Source: CATQGW01 sp965262235 (GTDB lineage: Bacteria; Chloroflexota; Dehalococcoidia; Bin125). Taken from it: DNA of 64,000 nucleotides. Below, in pieces: positions 45,362 through 53,221 of the stretch; the first letter of the stretch is position 1, and the number at the start of each line of letters is the position of its first letter. Made by a program: the position numbers and the translations under genes. The DNA lies in contig OZ253504.1 of assembly GCA_965262235.1 (NCBI GenBank), forward strand, positions 1,736,001 to 1,800,000, in the 5' to 3' direction. Below the pieces are notes generated by a model that searched no databases, was not told the origin of the DNA, and saw only the letters and a program-made list of their open reading frames with translations.

Positions 45362-46093
45362 ATGCCACGAGTTCGAGAACTCAATCCAGCAGGAATCGGC
45401 CGGGCCCGTGAGTTCCTCAGGCAGATGCGTGCAGACCGCAACATCTCGCTCAGTCTTCTTGACGAGATCCTCTATAGCGACGAGTGTTCAAATTCGCTCA
45501 ACTGGACTGTCGATGTGGCGCCCCGCACCTTCGGCACGCGCCGCGATGCTGCGGAGTATTTCGTTCCGAGAGTCGCCTCGGTCGAAAGCTCAGTCGCCGA
45601 CCATGCGGGGTTCTGGTCGTGGTTGGGGATGTATTATTTCGCGCAGACGGCACCGCGCGGAGAAAACGGCGTACTCAAGCTCTCCTCTCTGGACGAAACG
45701 TTCGTAGTCCACGGCGCGGACCAGCGATCCTATCAACGTCGCTACCGACATTACCTTTGGTCGGCTTGGCGGCTTCAACTGGCGCACGGCGATTCAGCCG
45801 CCTTCCTGCTAGACCAGCCGCTGACCAGCCTCGGCGACATCGCGGATCGCGTCTTCTCCTATTCGCGCATTTTCAACTCGGCAGGTGTCGTGCAGTTCAT
45901 CCTGTCGCTGTATACCCAAAGTGGCAAGCAAAAGCCCAAGTTTGGCAGTTCCCGAGGTGGACTGAGGCATCTGATTCGCGTCCTCAATCAACTCGAACGG
46001 ACGCATGACGTCTATGGGATGTCCGCGGACGCCTTGATGCGAGTCCTGCCGCCAGACTTCGAGGCGTGGATACCCGCTCGCGGAGACCCCTGA
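45362..46093 (+). CDS. DUF6339-like protein, tandem copy 2
   Basis: A 243-residue protein, 13 bases after copy 1. The same blocks appear in the same order: LYSDECSNSLN, TRRDAAEYF, FWSWLGMYYF, YRHYLWSAWRL, AAFLLDQPLTSLGDI, FNSAGVVQFIL, GGLRHLIRVLNQLERTHDVYGM and ALMRVLP. Identity to copy 1 is moderate (roughly two residues in five over the shared blocks, by eye), so the duplication is old and both copies have been kept, which argues that they form a heteromeric assembly or recognise different partners. The Shine-Dalgarno is weak (GCGGTGA). It is the last gene of the unit; a separate transcript begins at 46193. Confidence 0.7.
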   Translation: MPRVRELNPAGIGRAREFLRQMRADRNISLSLLDEILYSDECSNSLNWTVDVAPRTFGTRRDAAEYFVPRVASVESSVADHAGFWSWLGMYYFAQTAPRGENGVLKLSSLDETFVVHGADQRSYQRRYRHYLWSAWRLQLAHGDSAAFLLDQPLTSLGDIADRVFSYSRIFNSAGVVQFILSLYTQSGKQKPKFGSSRGGLRHLIRVLNQLERTHDVYGMSADALMRVLPPDFEAWIPARGDP

Positions 46094-46192
46094 ACACACC
46101 CAAATCGCCTGACGATCTGTCCTGCCCAAAGTCGCCCAAAATCCGAACGCCGGCTCCCCTATCCTGTCCTCAAGACCAGATCGAGGTGAACC

Positions 46193-47326
46193 ATGCCCGT
46201 TGAATTCCTTGGCATGATTGGCGTCAAGCCGTCTGAGGACAACGCTGCCGTCCACATCATTGGTGGCGGGATCTCGCGCGAATACCTCTGCGAGTTCACC
46301 CGCGCCCACGAGGACTCCGACTTCGACGGCGTGCTCGTCGGCTACACCTCCGGCGCCGCCGACGGGCTGCACGTCGCCCAGGCTGCCGCCGACTGCACCG
46401 ACCACATCAAGTTCCTCATCGCCCACCGGCCGGGATTCGTCGCGCCGACGCTGGCCGCGCGCAAGTTCGCCACGCTCGACTACTTCACCGGCGGGCGCGT
46501 CTCCGTCCACATCATCACCGGCGGACACGATGTCGAGCAGCAACGCGACGGCGACTGGAAAGACCACGACGAGCGCTACCGCCGCACCGGCGAGTACCTC
46601 AGCATCATGCGCCGCACCTGGGAGCACGACGCCCATGGCCGCGAGCCGTTCGACTTCGACGGCGAGTTCTACCAGGTCGTCGGTCAGAACCCCGAGGCGC
46701 TGCCCGTGCAGCCGGGCGGGATTCCGCTCTACTTCGGCGGAGCGTCCGACATCGCGTTTGAAATCGGCGTCAAGCACTGCGATGTCTACATGATGTGGGG
46801 CGAACCGCGCGCTTCAATCGCCGCGACCATCGAGCGCATCCACGAGATGGCCGCCGTCTACGGCCGCAAGCCCCGACTCTCGGTCTCGTTCCGCCCGATC
46901 ATCGCGCCAACCGAGGACCAGGCCTGGGAAAAGGCGCACAGCTATCTGAACAAGGTCACGCAGCTCTCCAAGCAGCCGCTCGACTTCCGGCCCCAATCGC
47001 GCGGCTCGCAGCGCCTGCTCGAGTTCGCCGCCAAGGGCGACGTCCACGACGAGCGTCTGTGGATGCCGATCGCGGGAGCGACCGGCGCCGCCGGCAACAC
47101 CTCGGCGCTGGTCGGCACGCCCGAGCAGGTCGCCGAAGTCCTGCTCAAGTACATCGACCTCGGCGTCTCGGCCATCCTGATTCGCGGCTTCGATCCGCTG
47201 CCCGACACGATCGACTATGGCAAAGAGCTCATCCCGATGGTCAAGGCCGAAGTCGCCCGCCGCGATGCCGAGGCCGCTCGGCAAGCCGAGCGTGAGACTC
47301 AGCGGGTCGCCGTCATCGGAGACTGA
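46193..47326 (+). CDS. LLM-class flavin-dependent monooxygenase (SsuD-like)
   Basis: A 377-residue luciferase-like enzyme with GAGGTGA before ATG 46193. Landmarks: a start FLGMIGVKPSED, DFDGVLVGYTSGAADGL, FLIAHRPGFVAPTLAARKFATLD, GRVSVHIITGG, DERYRRTGEYLSIMRRTW, and LYFGGASDIAFEIGVKH, which fit alkanesulfonate monooxygenase and its relatives. It uses FMNH2 and oxygen to cleave C-S bonds or oxidise carbon compounds; the flavin reductase is not in the window. The second half includes the SsuD-type insertion and AGATGAAGNTSALVGTPEQV. A peptidase-like gene follows after 13 bases. Many such enzymes occur in marine Chloroflexota (inference for this organism). Confidence 0.88.
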   Translation: MPVEFLGMIGVKPSEDNAAVHIIGGGISREYLCEFTRAHEDSDFDGVLVGYTSGAADGLHVAQAAADCTDHIKFLIAHRPGFVAPTLAARKFATLDYFTGGRVSVHIITGGHDVEQQRDGDWKDHDERYRRTGEYLSIMRRTWEHDAHGREPFDFDGEFYQVVGQNPEALPVQPGGIPLYFGGASDIAFEIGVKHCDVYMMWGEPRASIAATIERIHEMAAVYGRKPRLSVSFRPIIAPTEDQAWEKAHSYLNKVTQLSKQPLDFRPQSRGSQRLLEFAAKGDVHDERLWMPIAGATGAAGNTSALVGTPEQVAEVLLKYIDLGVSAILIRGFDPLPDTIDYGKELIPMVKAEVARRDAEAARQAERETQRVAVIGD

Positions 47327-47339
47327 TCGGAGACCCACC

Positions 47340-48467
47340 ATGAACGCCGCCGAGCGACGCATCCGCGCCTACGAAGAGATGGGCGACCACCGAACCGGCC
47401 GCGCCGCCGACAACGCCGCGACCGCTTGGATGATCGACGAGCTGGCCTCGGTCGGCGTCCACGCCGAGCCGCAGGAGTGGACCTTCCCGCAGGTCGACTG
47501 GGACGACGCCACCGTCCGCATCAACGGAACCAGCGTCCCCGGCGTCCCGCTGTTCGATGGAGCGCTGACCAGCGTCAGCGGGCATCTTGCCGAGCCCGGT
47601 TCCTCGGGCATCGTCGTTTCGCCAATCGCCCACGGCGACGGCACACAGTTCAGCCAGGCCATGTACCCGCACCTCACCGAGTTGCGGGAGGGCGGAGCAG
47701 CAGCCGTCGTCCTCGTCATGGGCGACCCCGACGGCAATCACGCCATCCGCAACGCCGAGCGACCGCTCGATCCGCTCGACCTCGCCGTCCTCCAGGTCGC
47801 ACCCAACGACGCAGCCCCGCTGCTCGAGGGCGCGGCCAGTGCGCAAGCGGCGCAGCTCACAATCCAGGGCTGGCGCAAGACCAAGAACGCCGCCAACGTC
47901 GTCGCGACCATTCCCGGAACCGATCCGGCAGCGGCGCCGGTCACGCTGATGACGCCCAAGTCGGGCTGGTACACCTGCGCCGCCGAGCGCGGCGGCGGCA
48001 TCGCGATCTGGATCGAAGTCGCCGGCCGAGTCGCGGCCGAGCCGGGCCGTCGCAGCCTCAACATCGTCGCCTCCAGCGGACACGAGCTGCATCACCTCGG
48101 GCTCGAGCACTACATCTCGGAGCTGGGACAGGACGCCGCCAACGTCCACACCTGGATGCACCTTGGAGCCTCGATCGGCTCCCGCAACGGCCAACCCGCC
48201 TACGCCGCTTCCGACGACGACCTCTTCAACGTCGCCACCACCACGCTCTCCGACCTTCAGCTCGAACGCCGAGCCTTCCCCGTCGGCAACGCCGGCTTCG
48301 GCGAGGCGAGAAACATCGGAGAGATCGGCGGCCGCTTCGTCTCATTCCTCGGCGGCCACCCCTACTTCCACAGCCCCTCGGACACCTACGACCGCTGCAT
48401 CGACCCCGCGTCGCTGGCCAGCCACACGGACGCCGTGGAGCGGATCATCCGGTACATGCTGCAGTAG
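47340..48467 (+). CDS. M28-like peptidase family protein with partial metal site
   Basis: A 375-residue protein; ATG 47340 is preferred over an upstream in-frame start inside the flavin monooxygenase. The N-terminal part resembles a PA-like insertion, the C-terminal part an aminopeptidase fold (SGHELHHLGLEHYISELG, HTWMHLGASIG, YFHSPSDTYDRCID). In M28 enzymes a His-x-Asp-Ser motif and an Asp before the Glu bind two zincs. Here the first site reads TPKSGW and lacks both ligands, while the Glu of GHELHH and the His of HSPSDTYD persist. It could be a one-metal hydrolase or a non-catalytic relative. It overlaps nothing and probably shares a transcript with 46193. Confidence 0.65.
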   Translation: MNAAERRIRAYEEMGDHRTGRAADNAATAWMIDELASVGVHAEPQEWTFPQVDWDDATVRINGTSVPGVPLFDGALTSVSGHLAEPGSSGIVVSPIAHGDGTQFSQAMYPHLTELREGGAAAVVLVMGDPDGNHAIRNAERPLDPLDLAVLQVAPNDAAPLLEGAASAQAAQLTIQGWRKTKNAANVVATIPGTDPAAAPVTLMTPKSGWYTCAAERGGGIAIWIEVAGRVAAEPGRRSLNIVASSGHELHHLGLEHYISELGQDAANVHTWMHLGASIGSRNGQPAYAASDDDLFNVATTTLSDLQLERRAFPVGNAGFGEARNIGEIGGRFVSFLGGHPYFHSPSDTYDRCIDPASLASHTDAVERIIRYMLQ

Positions 48468-48494
48468 CCCCGCCGCGACAAGCTGCGATCCCAA

Positions 48495-49709
48495 TCACGC
48501 GACCCCGGCGCGGCGGAGCTGCGGGAGTGACGCGTTCGTCACCTCACTGATCAACTCCGAAGTGTGCTCCCCCAGCATTGGCGCCGGCCGGCGAATTCGC
48601 CACGGGCTGGCCGAGAGCTTGTACGGCGCGCCGAGCAGTGGGACCGGGTCCTCGAAGCTCGGATGTTGCGCCTGCGCCCAGAACTCGCGCGCCCGCAGAT
48701 GCTCCGACTCCACCACCTCTCCGATGGTGTGCACCGGCTGGAACGAGATGCGGTTCTCGCTGAACTGCTCCCACAGCTCTGCCTTCGTGCGCTCGCGCAT
48801 CCAGGGATGCCACAGCGCGTCCAGCTCCTCGGCGTGCTGAAACGACAGCCAACGATTCTTCAGCCGCTCGTCGTCGCGCCACTCCGGGTCCCCGAGCAGG
48901 TCGAGGAACCGGTTCCACTGGTCGTCGACCATCGTGATCACCTCGAAGTAGCCGTCCTTCACCGGCGTCACCTGCCACGGGTAGAACTGGGCCATGCGCA
49001 CTCCGGCGCGGCCCCGCGACTGACCGGTGAAGACGTAGGCCGCGACCCCCGCGCCCGCCATCACCGAACCCAGGATGTCGACGATCGAGATCCAGATGTG
49101 TTGCCCGCCGTCGCCCGCGCGCACGGCCCTGCGCCCCAGCAGCGCCGAGATCGCCCCATGAATCCCGCCCTGATACTGCGGCGCGTCGTACGGCAGCCCC
49201 AGCGGCGGCTTGTCGGCGTCGCCGATTCGATATGAGATGCCCGAAGCCAGCGAACTCGTCAGCGAGGTCGCCTGCCAGTCCTGACGCTCCGTCCCGATCC
49301 CGAAGGTCGTGATCGACACGACGATCAGCTCGGGATGCTCCGCCGACAGATCGTCCCAGCTCAGGCCGAACTCACGCTGCTCAGCGATGTGCCGCGTCGT
49401 GATCACCGCCTCGCAGGACCGCGCCAGCTGCCTGAACAGCCGGCGACCGGCGGCGCTCTCCAGATCGAGACAGACGCTGCGCTTGTTGGTGTCCAGAAAG
49501 AGGTGCAGGCCGCTCGTCTCGCGCCCTGGCCGGTCAGCCGGAAACGGCCGGCGCCGCCGCACCGAATCGCCGCCCAGCGGCGATTCCACCTTGATCACAT
49601 CCGCCCCCAGATCGGCCAGCAGCTTCCCCGCGTACGCCGCCGCAATCCCGCCCCCGTCTTCGAGGACGCGCAGACCTTCCAGCGCGAGCGGTGGGTCGGC
49701 CTCGGTCAT
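48495..49709 (-). CDS. Class III CoA-transferase (CaiB/BaiF family), diverged
   Basis: A 404-residue leftward protein; MTEADPPLALEGLRVLED (start ending at 49709) is preferred over the upstream ATG at 49835, which lacks homology-like sequence. Landmarks are KLLADLGADVIKVESP, NKRSVCLDLES and the GLPYDAPQYQGGIHGAISAL segment with the candidate catalytic Asp, then LGEHTSELI. It is more diverged than the 39729 enzyme, and the C-terminal half has unusual FYPWQVTPVKDGYFEVI. Its substrate is unknown. It is convergent with the M28-like gene across 27 bases. Confidence 0.85.
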   Translation of the reverse strand: MTEADPPLALEGLRVLEDGGGIAAAYAGKLLADLGADVIKVESPLGGDSVRRRRPFPADRPGRETSGLHLFLDTNKRSVCLDLESAAGRRLFRQLARSCEAVITTRHIAEQREFGLSWDDLSAEHPELIVVSITTFGIGTERQDWQATSLTSSLASGISYRIGDADKPPLGLPYDAPQYQGGIHGAISALLGRRAVRAGDGGQHIWISIVDILGSVMAGAGVAAYVFTGQSRGRAGVRMAQFYPWQVTPVKDGYFEVITMVDDQWNRFLDLLGDPEWRDDERLKNRWLSFQHAEELDALWHPWMRERTKAELWEQFSENRISFQPVHTIGEVVESEHLRAREFWAQAQHPSFEDPVPLLGAPYKLSASPWRIRRPAPMLGEHTSELISEVTNASLPQLRRAGVA

Positions 49710-49816
49710 TGGGCGGCAGGATACCTGTGGCCTGATCAGATCATGGCGGCGGCCCGACAGAGAGCCAGCGCCTATCGTGACGCGACTGTCCAGCGAGCGC
49801 TCTTGAGGAGGTCCCA

Positions 49817-50608
49817 GTGGGAAGTCATGAGTCACCGGAGGCGGCGTACTGGTCGTTCTTCGATCGCTTCAATGCGAAGGACGCCGAGGGCTGGGCCGCT
49901 GCGATGTCGTATCCGCACGTGCGCGTGTCGGCCTCGGCGCCTCCGTCTCGCGGCGGGCGCTTCGACCCGCGCACCGCGTCGTTCCTGACTCCGATGCCTG
50001 CCGACTACGCCTCGATGGCCACGGAGGCGGGCTGGGAGCGATTTGAGGCGACGGGCTGGGTGCGCACGCAGGGCCTCGAACCGCGCCGCGTGCACGAAAC
50101 CGACGACAAGGTCCATCTGGCCGGCGGCTGGACGCGCTTCCGCGCCGACGATTCCCCGATCATCTCCAATCGGGTCCTCTATGTGCTCACTCGACTCGAG
50201 CAGGGTTGGGGAATCCAGGCACGGTTTGGCGTAGACAGTTTTGCCGAGGGAGCCGATCGGAGCGCTCAGGAGCAGCAGGCGCTGGCAGCGTTGGCGCTCA
50301 CGATGACGACCCTGGAAGCGGGCGACGTGGAACCATGGCTGGCCTGCTTCCACTATCCGTTGACCATCGTCGGTGCACCCGGAGCCGTCCAAACGCTGGA
50401 CGACGCCGACGCGATGCGCACAGCGTTCGGCGAGTGGGCCGGCGCAGCCCTGCCAATTCAGTACGGGGCGGAGGTGATCGCCTCCGGCGAGACGGGCGTG
50501 ACGCTCGCGCAGTCGATCACCCGCGGCGGCGACTCCTTCCAGCAAGCCTTCCTGATCGCCGAGGGCGAAGACGGTTGGAAGACGCTCGCCGTGACGGCGG
50601 TGAGCTAA
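49817..50608 (+). CDS. Tandem NTF2/SnoaL-like double-domain protein
   Basis: A 263-residue protein starting at GTG 49817 with the strong site AGGAGG at 49805-49810. Residues about 8-130 form one NTF2-like module (AYWSFFDRFNAKDAEGWAAAM ... WGIQARFGV), and residues about 145-260 form a second (ALALTMTTLEAGDVEPWLACFHYP ... AFLIAEGEDGWKTLAVTA). Each has the helix-then-sheet order of the cone-shaped fold. NTF2-like proteins include isomerases, polyketide cyclases, hydrolases and stress proteins; none can be chosen from sequence. Divergent from the CoA-transferase over 107 bases. A family B repeat follows. Confidence 0.65.
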   Translation: MGSHESPEAAYWSFFDRFNAKDAEGWAAAMSYPHVRVSASAPPSRGGRFDPRTASFLTPMPADYASMATEAGWERFEATGWVRTQGLEPRRVHETDDKVHLAGGWTRFRADDSPIISNRVLYVLTRLEQGWGIQARFGVDSFAEGADRSAQEQQALAALALTMTTLEAGDVEPWLACFHYPLTIVGAPGAVQTLDDADAMRTAFGEWAGAALPIQYGAEVIASGETGVTLAQSITRGGDSFQQAFLIAEGEDGWKTLAVTAVS

Positions 50609-50633
50609 GAACGCTCGGAACAACTCGGATCCC

Positions 50634-50776
50634 CTCTCCCCCCGGCTCTGCGGGGGGAGAGGTCACGGAGTGACAGAGGGGGGCTCGCCCGCTTCGCCGG
50701 ATAGAGCCACGCGTGTGAGTCGGGACCGCAGCCTCCCTCCGCGTTCCGCATCTCCCCCCGCAGAGCCAGGGGGAGA
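50634..50776. repeat. Family B palindromic element, complete (143 bp)
   Basis: It starts CTCTCCCCCCGGCTC, with TGCGGGGGGAGAGG completing the hairpin, then TCACGGAGTGA and AGGGGGG. The core GCCACGCGTGTGAGTCGGGA is shared with 21065. The right end is CTCCCCCCGCAGAGCCAGGGGGAG with one mismatch bulge. It lies between two codirectional genes, where it may end the first transcript. Confidence 0.75.
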
Positions 50777-50859
50777 TGTATCCAGCGCGTTCCTCGTCTG
50801 CTCGACCCCTACACTCGCTCCCGAACAGATCGGCGTCGTGGACTGAGGGGAGCCGTCGC

Positions 50860-51702
50860 ATGGATGATCTCAGCGGCAAGGTCGCATTGGTGACGGGAGC
50901 CGGCAGCGGGATCGGACGCGGCATCGCCCTCGCCTGCGCCGACGAGGGAATGCATGTCGTACTGGCCGATGTCCAGGCGGGCACCGCGCAAGCCGTGGCC
51001 GCCGAGGTCGAGGCCAAGGAAGTGCGCGCCCTCGCCGTCGACCTGGATGTCAGAAACGCTGCCACCTATGAGTCAGTCGCAGAGCGGGTCTACGCCGAGT
51101 TCGGCGAACTCAACCTGCTCGTCAACAACGCCGGAGTCATGACCTCGGGACCCGTCTCCCAGGGGACCCAGGCCGACTGGGATTGGACATTCAGCGTCAA
51201 CCTGTTCGGCGTCATCAACGGTGTGCAAACGCTCCTCCCGCGCATGCGAGCACAGGATGGTGAGGCCCACATCGTCAACACGGTCTCAATGGCGGGCCTG
51301 CGGCTGAACGAAGTGATTCCGTTAGGCGTCTACAGCAGCAGCAAGCACGCCGCCTTCGCCTACACGGAATCGTTGCGCGACGAGCTGGCCGCCGAAGGCA
51401 TCGGCGTCTCGGCGCTCTGTCCCGGTGGCGTCGACACGCTGATCGGAGTGGCTGAGCGCAACCGCCCCGATGAGTTCGGCGGACCCAGCGATCAACCGGC
51501 GCGTGGATTCAGTCCCGGGGCGATGTCTCAACAGATGGACCCTGAGGATGTCGGCCGCATCGTGATCAGGGGCGTCAAAGCCAATCGATGGCTGATCTTC
51601 TCGCATCCGGAATTGCGCGACCAGGTCGAACGCCGCTATCAGCGAATCATGGACGACTTCGACTTCTACGCCCAGACCGCACAGGAGGACGAACCACAAT
51701 GA
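50860..51702 (+). CDS. Short-chain dehydrogenase/reductase
   Basis: A 280-residue classical SDR; ATG 50860 follows GAGGGGAG. The cofactor motif TGAGSGIG is at 12-19, ADVQ at the second strand end (Asp, favouring NAD), NNAG at 89-92, catalytic Ser143 (VSMAG), Tyr158 and Lys162 (YSSSK). It oxidises or reduces a secondary alcohol/ketone; substrate unknown. The stop codon overlaps the next start (ATGA at 51699-51702), so the SDR and the following metallo-beta-lactamase-fold enzyme are translationally coupled and probably act on the same compound. Confidence 0.92.
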   Translation: MDDLSGKVALVTGAGSGIGRGIALACADEGMHVVLADVQAGTAQAVAAEVEAKEVRALAVDLDVRNAATYESVAERVYAEFGELNLLVNNAGVMTSGPVSQGTQADWDWTFSVNLFGVINGVQTLLPRMRAQDGEAHIVNTVSMAGLRLNEVIPLGVYSSSKHAAFAYTESLRDELAAEGIGVSALCPGGVDTLIGVAERNRPDEFGGPSDQPARGFSPGAMSQQMDPEDVGRIVIRGVKANRWLIFSHPELRDQVERRYQRIMDDFDFYAQTAQEDEPQ

Positions 51703-52646
51703 GCACCGAGCACATCTCCAACACCGACGTTCTGCCCGACCCCGAGACCGTCGAGGTCTCCGACGGCATCTTCGCCTACATCCAGCACGACGGCTCGTGG
51801 TGTCTGAACAATCCGGCCTTCATCGCTGCCGCTGACCAGGTGATCGCGATCGACGCCTGCGCCACGGAGCGCCGCACCCGGCTCTTCCGCGACGAGATCG
51901 CGCGCCTCTCCGAGCAGCCCGTCCGCACGCTCGTCAACACCCACGCCCACCTCGACCACACCTTCGGCAACTACCTCTTCAGCGACGCCGTGATCGTCGG
52001 CCACACCAACTGCCGCACCGAGATCCTGCACGACGGCCCCGAGATGCCCGCCCGCGCCCGCCAGATGTTCCCCTCCGTCGACTGGGGCGATGTCGAAGTC
52101 GTGGCTCCGTCGCTCACGTTCGACGACCGCCTCACGCTCTACGCCGGCGAGCTCGAGATCGAGCTGATCTATGTCTCGCCCGCCCACACCAACACCGACG
52201 TCGTCGCCTGGATTCCGGAGCGCAAGGTAGTGATCGCCGGCGACATCGTCTTCAACCAGGGCACGCCGTTCGCGCTGATGGGCTCCGTCGCCGGCTGGCT
52301 CGACGCCCTCGACCGTGTGCGCGAACTCGGCGCAGAGTCGATCATCCCCGGCCACGGCCCCGTCGCCGGCCCCGCAGTGCTCGACGACGTGGCCGACTAC
52401 CTGCGTTTCATCCAGGCCTCAGCCAAAGCCGGCTTCGACGCCGGCGCCGGCCCGCTCGAAGTCGCTCGCGATGCCGACCTCGGCCGCTTCGCCGAGTGGA
52501 CCGACAGCGAGCGCCTCGTCGGCAATCTTCACCGCGCCTACAGCGAACTCCGCGGCGAACCACGCGGCGCCAACATCGACAGCGCCGCCGCCTTCTCCGA
52601 AATGCTCGAGTACAACGGCGGCCAACCCCTCCGCTGCCTCGCCTGA
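51699..52646 (+). CDS. Metallo-beta-lactamase-fold hydrolase
   Basis: A 315-residue protein. The metal motif THAHLDH (His82, His84, Asp86, His87) is intact; later motifs include VSPAHTNTDVVAWIP (His), VIAGDIVFNQGTPF (Asp) and IIPGHGPV (His). The overall layout resembles glyoxalase II and quorum-lactone hydrolases, with an N-terminal VSDGIFAYI beta hairpin and a C-terminal helical extension (DYLRFIQASAKAGFD). Two zinc or iron ions are expected. It is coupled to the SDR and ends before a composite repeat region. Substrate unknown. Confidence 0.9.
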   Translation: MSTEHISNTDVLPDPETVEVSDGIFAYIQHDGSWCLNNPAFIAAADQVIAIDACATERRTRLFRDEIARLSEQPVRTLVNTHAHLDHTFGNYLFSDAVIVGHTNCRTEILHDGPEMPARARQMFPSVDWGDVEVVAPSLTFDDRLTLYAGELEIELIYVSPAHTNTDVVAWIPERKVVIAGDIVFNQGTPFALMGSVAGWLDALDRVRELGAESIIPGHGPVAGPAVLDDVADYLRFIQASAKAGFDAGAGPLEVARDADLGRFAEWTDSERLVGNLHRAYSELRGEPRGANIDSAAAFSEMLEYNGGQPLRCLA

Positions 52647-53221
52647 TCCCACTGCTCCCCCCGAGGGGGAGCTGTCGCGCAGCGACTGAGGGGGAGGCTC
52701 CCACCTCCATACCTTGCAGGGCGCCGCGCTCTCCCCCTCTGCCTACGGCATCTCCCCCGCAGGAGAATTGCGCGTAATCCCTGCCTCCCCTGTAGGGGCA
52801 GCCCTTGTGGCTGCCCTTCCGTTCCGCCGCTATCTGGTCAGCCGCATCGTTTCGGCTCAGGGCGACCACAAGGGTCGCCCCTACAGGGACAGCGACCGCG
52901 TCGAATGTGGATTGCGCAACGGTCTCCGCAGGGGGAGATATGCAATCACGCGAAGACGATCACCTGACCCTCTCTGCGCAGCGACTGATCCCACTGCTCC
53001 CCCCGAGGAGACTTGTGCGTAATCTCTATTTCCCCTCTCCCCCCGCGGAGCGGGGGGAGATGCCGCAGGCAGAGGGGGGCTCGACGCGCGCCCTCACCAG
53101 ATAGCGGAAGCTCCCCACCGTCACTTCGTGACACCGCCACCGGCAGGGAAGGTCGGGGCAGGGGGACTTAGGCGCAGGTCTCCCGAGGGGGAGCTGCCGC
53201 GCAGCGGCTGAGGGGCGGCGC
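52647..53221. repeat. Composite intergenic repeat region (families B and C)
   Basis: 575 bases between convergent genes. A family B variant lies at about 52655-52765 (CTCCCCCCGAGGGGGAG ... CTCCCCCGCAGGAG). A family C element is at 52788-52888, a family B half copy at 53035-53080, and a further GAGGGGGAGCTG variant at about 53178-53200. The phrase TGATCCCACTGCTCCCCCCG occurs twice (about 52644 and 52986), so part of the region is duplicated. No credible gene is seen. Confidence 0.65.
52788..52888. repeat. Family C element with hairpin-in-hairpin ends
   Basis: Left arm 52788-52816 and right arm 52860-52888 are inverted copies of about 29 bases. Within each arm is its own hairpin: GGGCAGCC CTTGT GGCTGCCC on the left and GGGCGACC ACAAG GGTCGCCC on the right. 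The two arms differ at positions that stay paired (AG/CT against GA/TC), which is compensatory change supporting the fold. The interior is about 43 bases. Confidence 0.75.
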
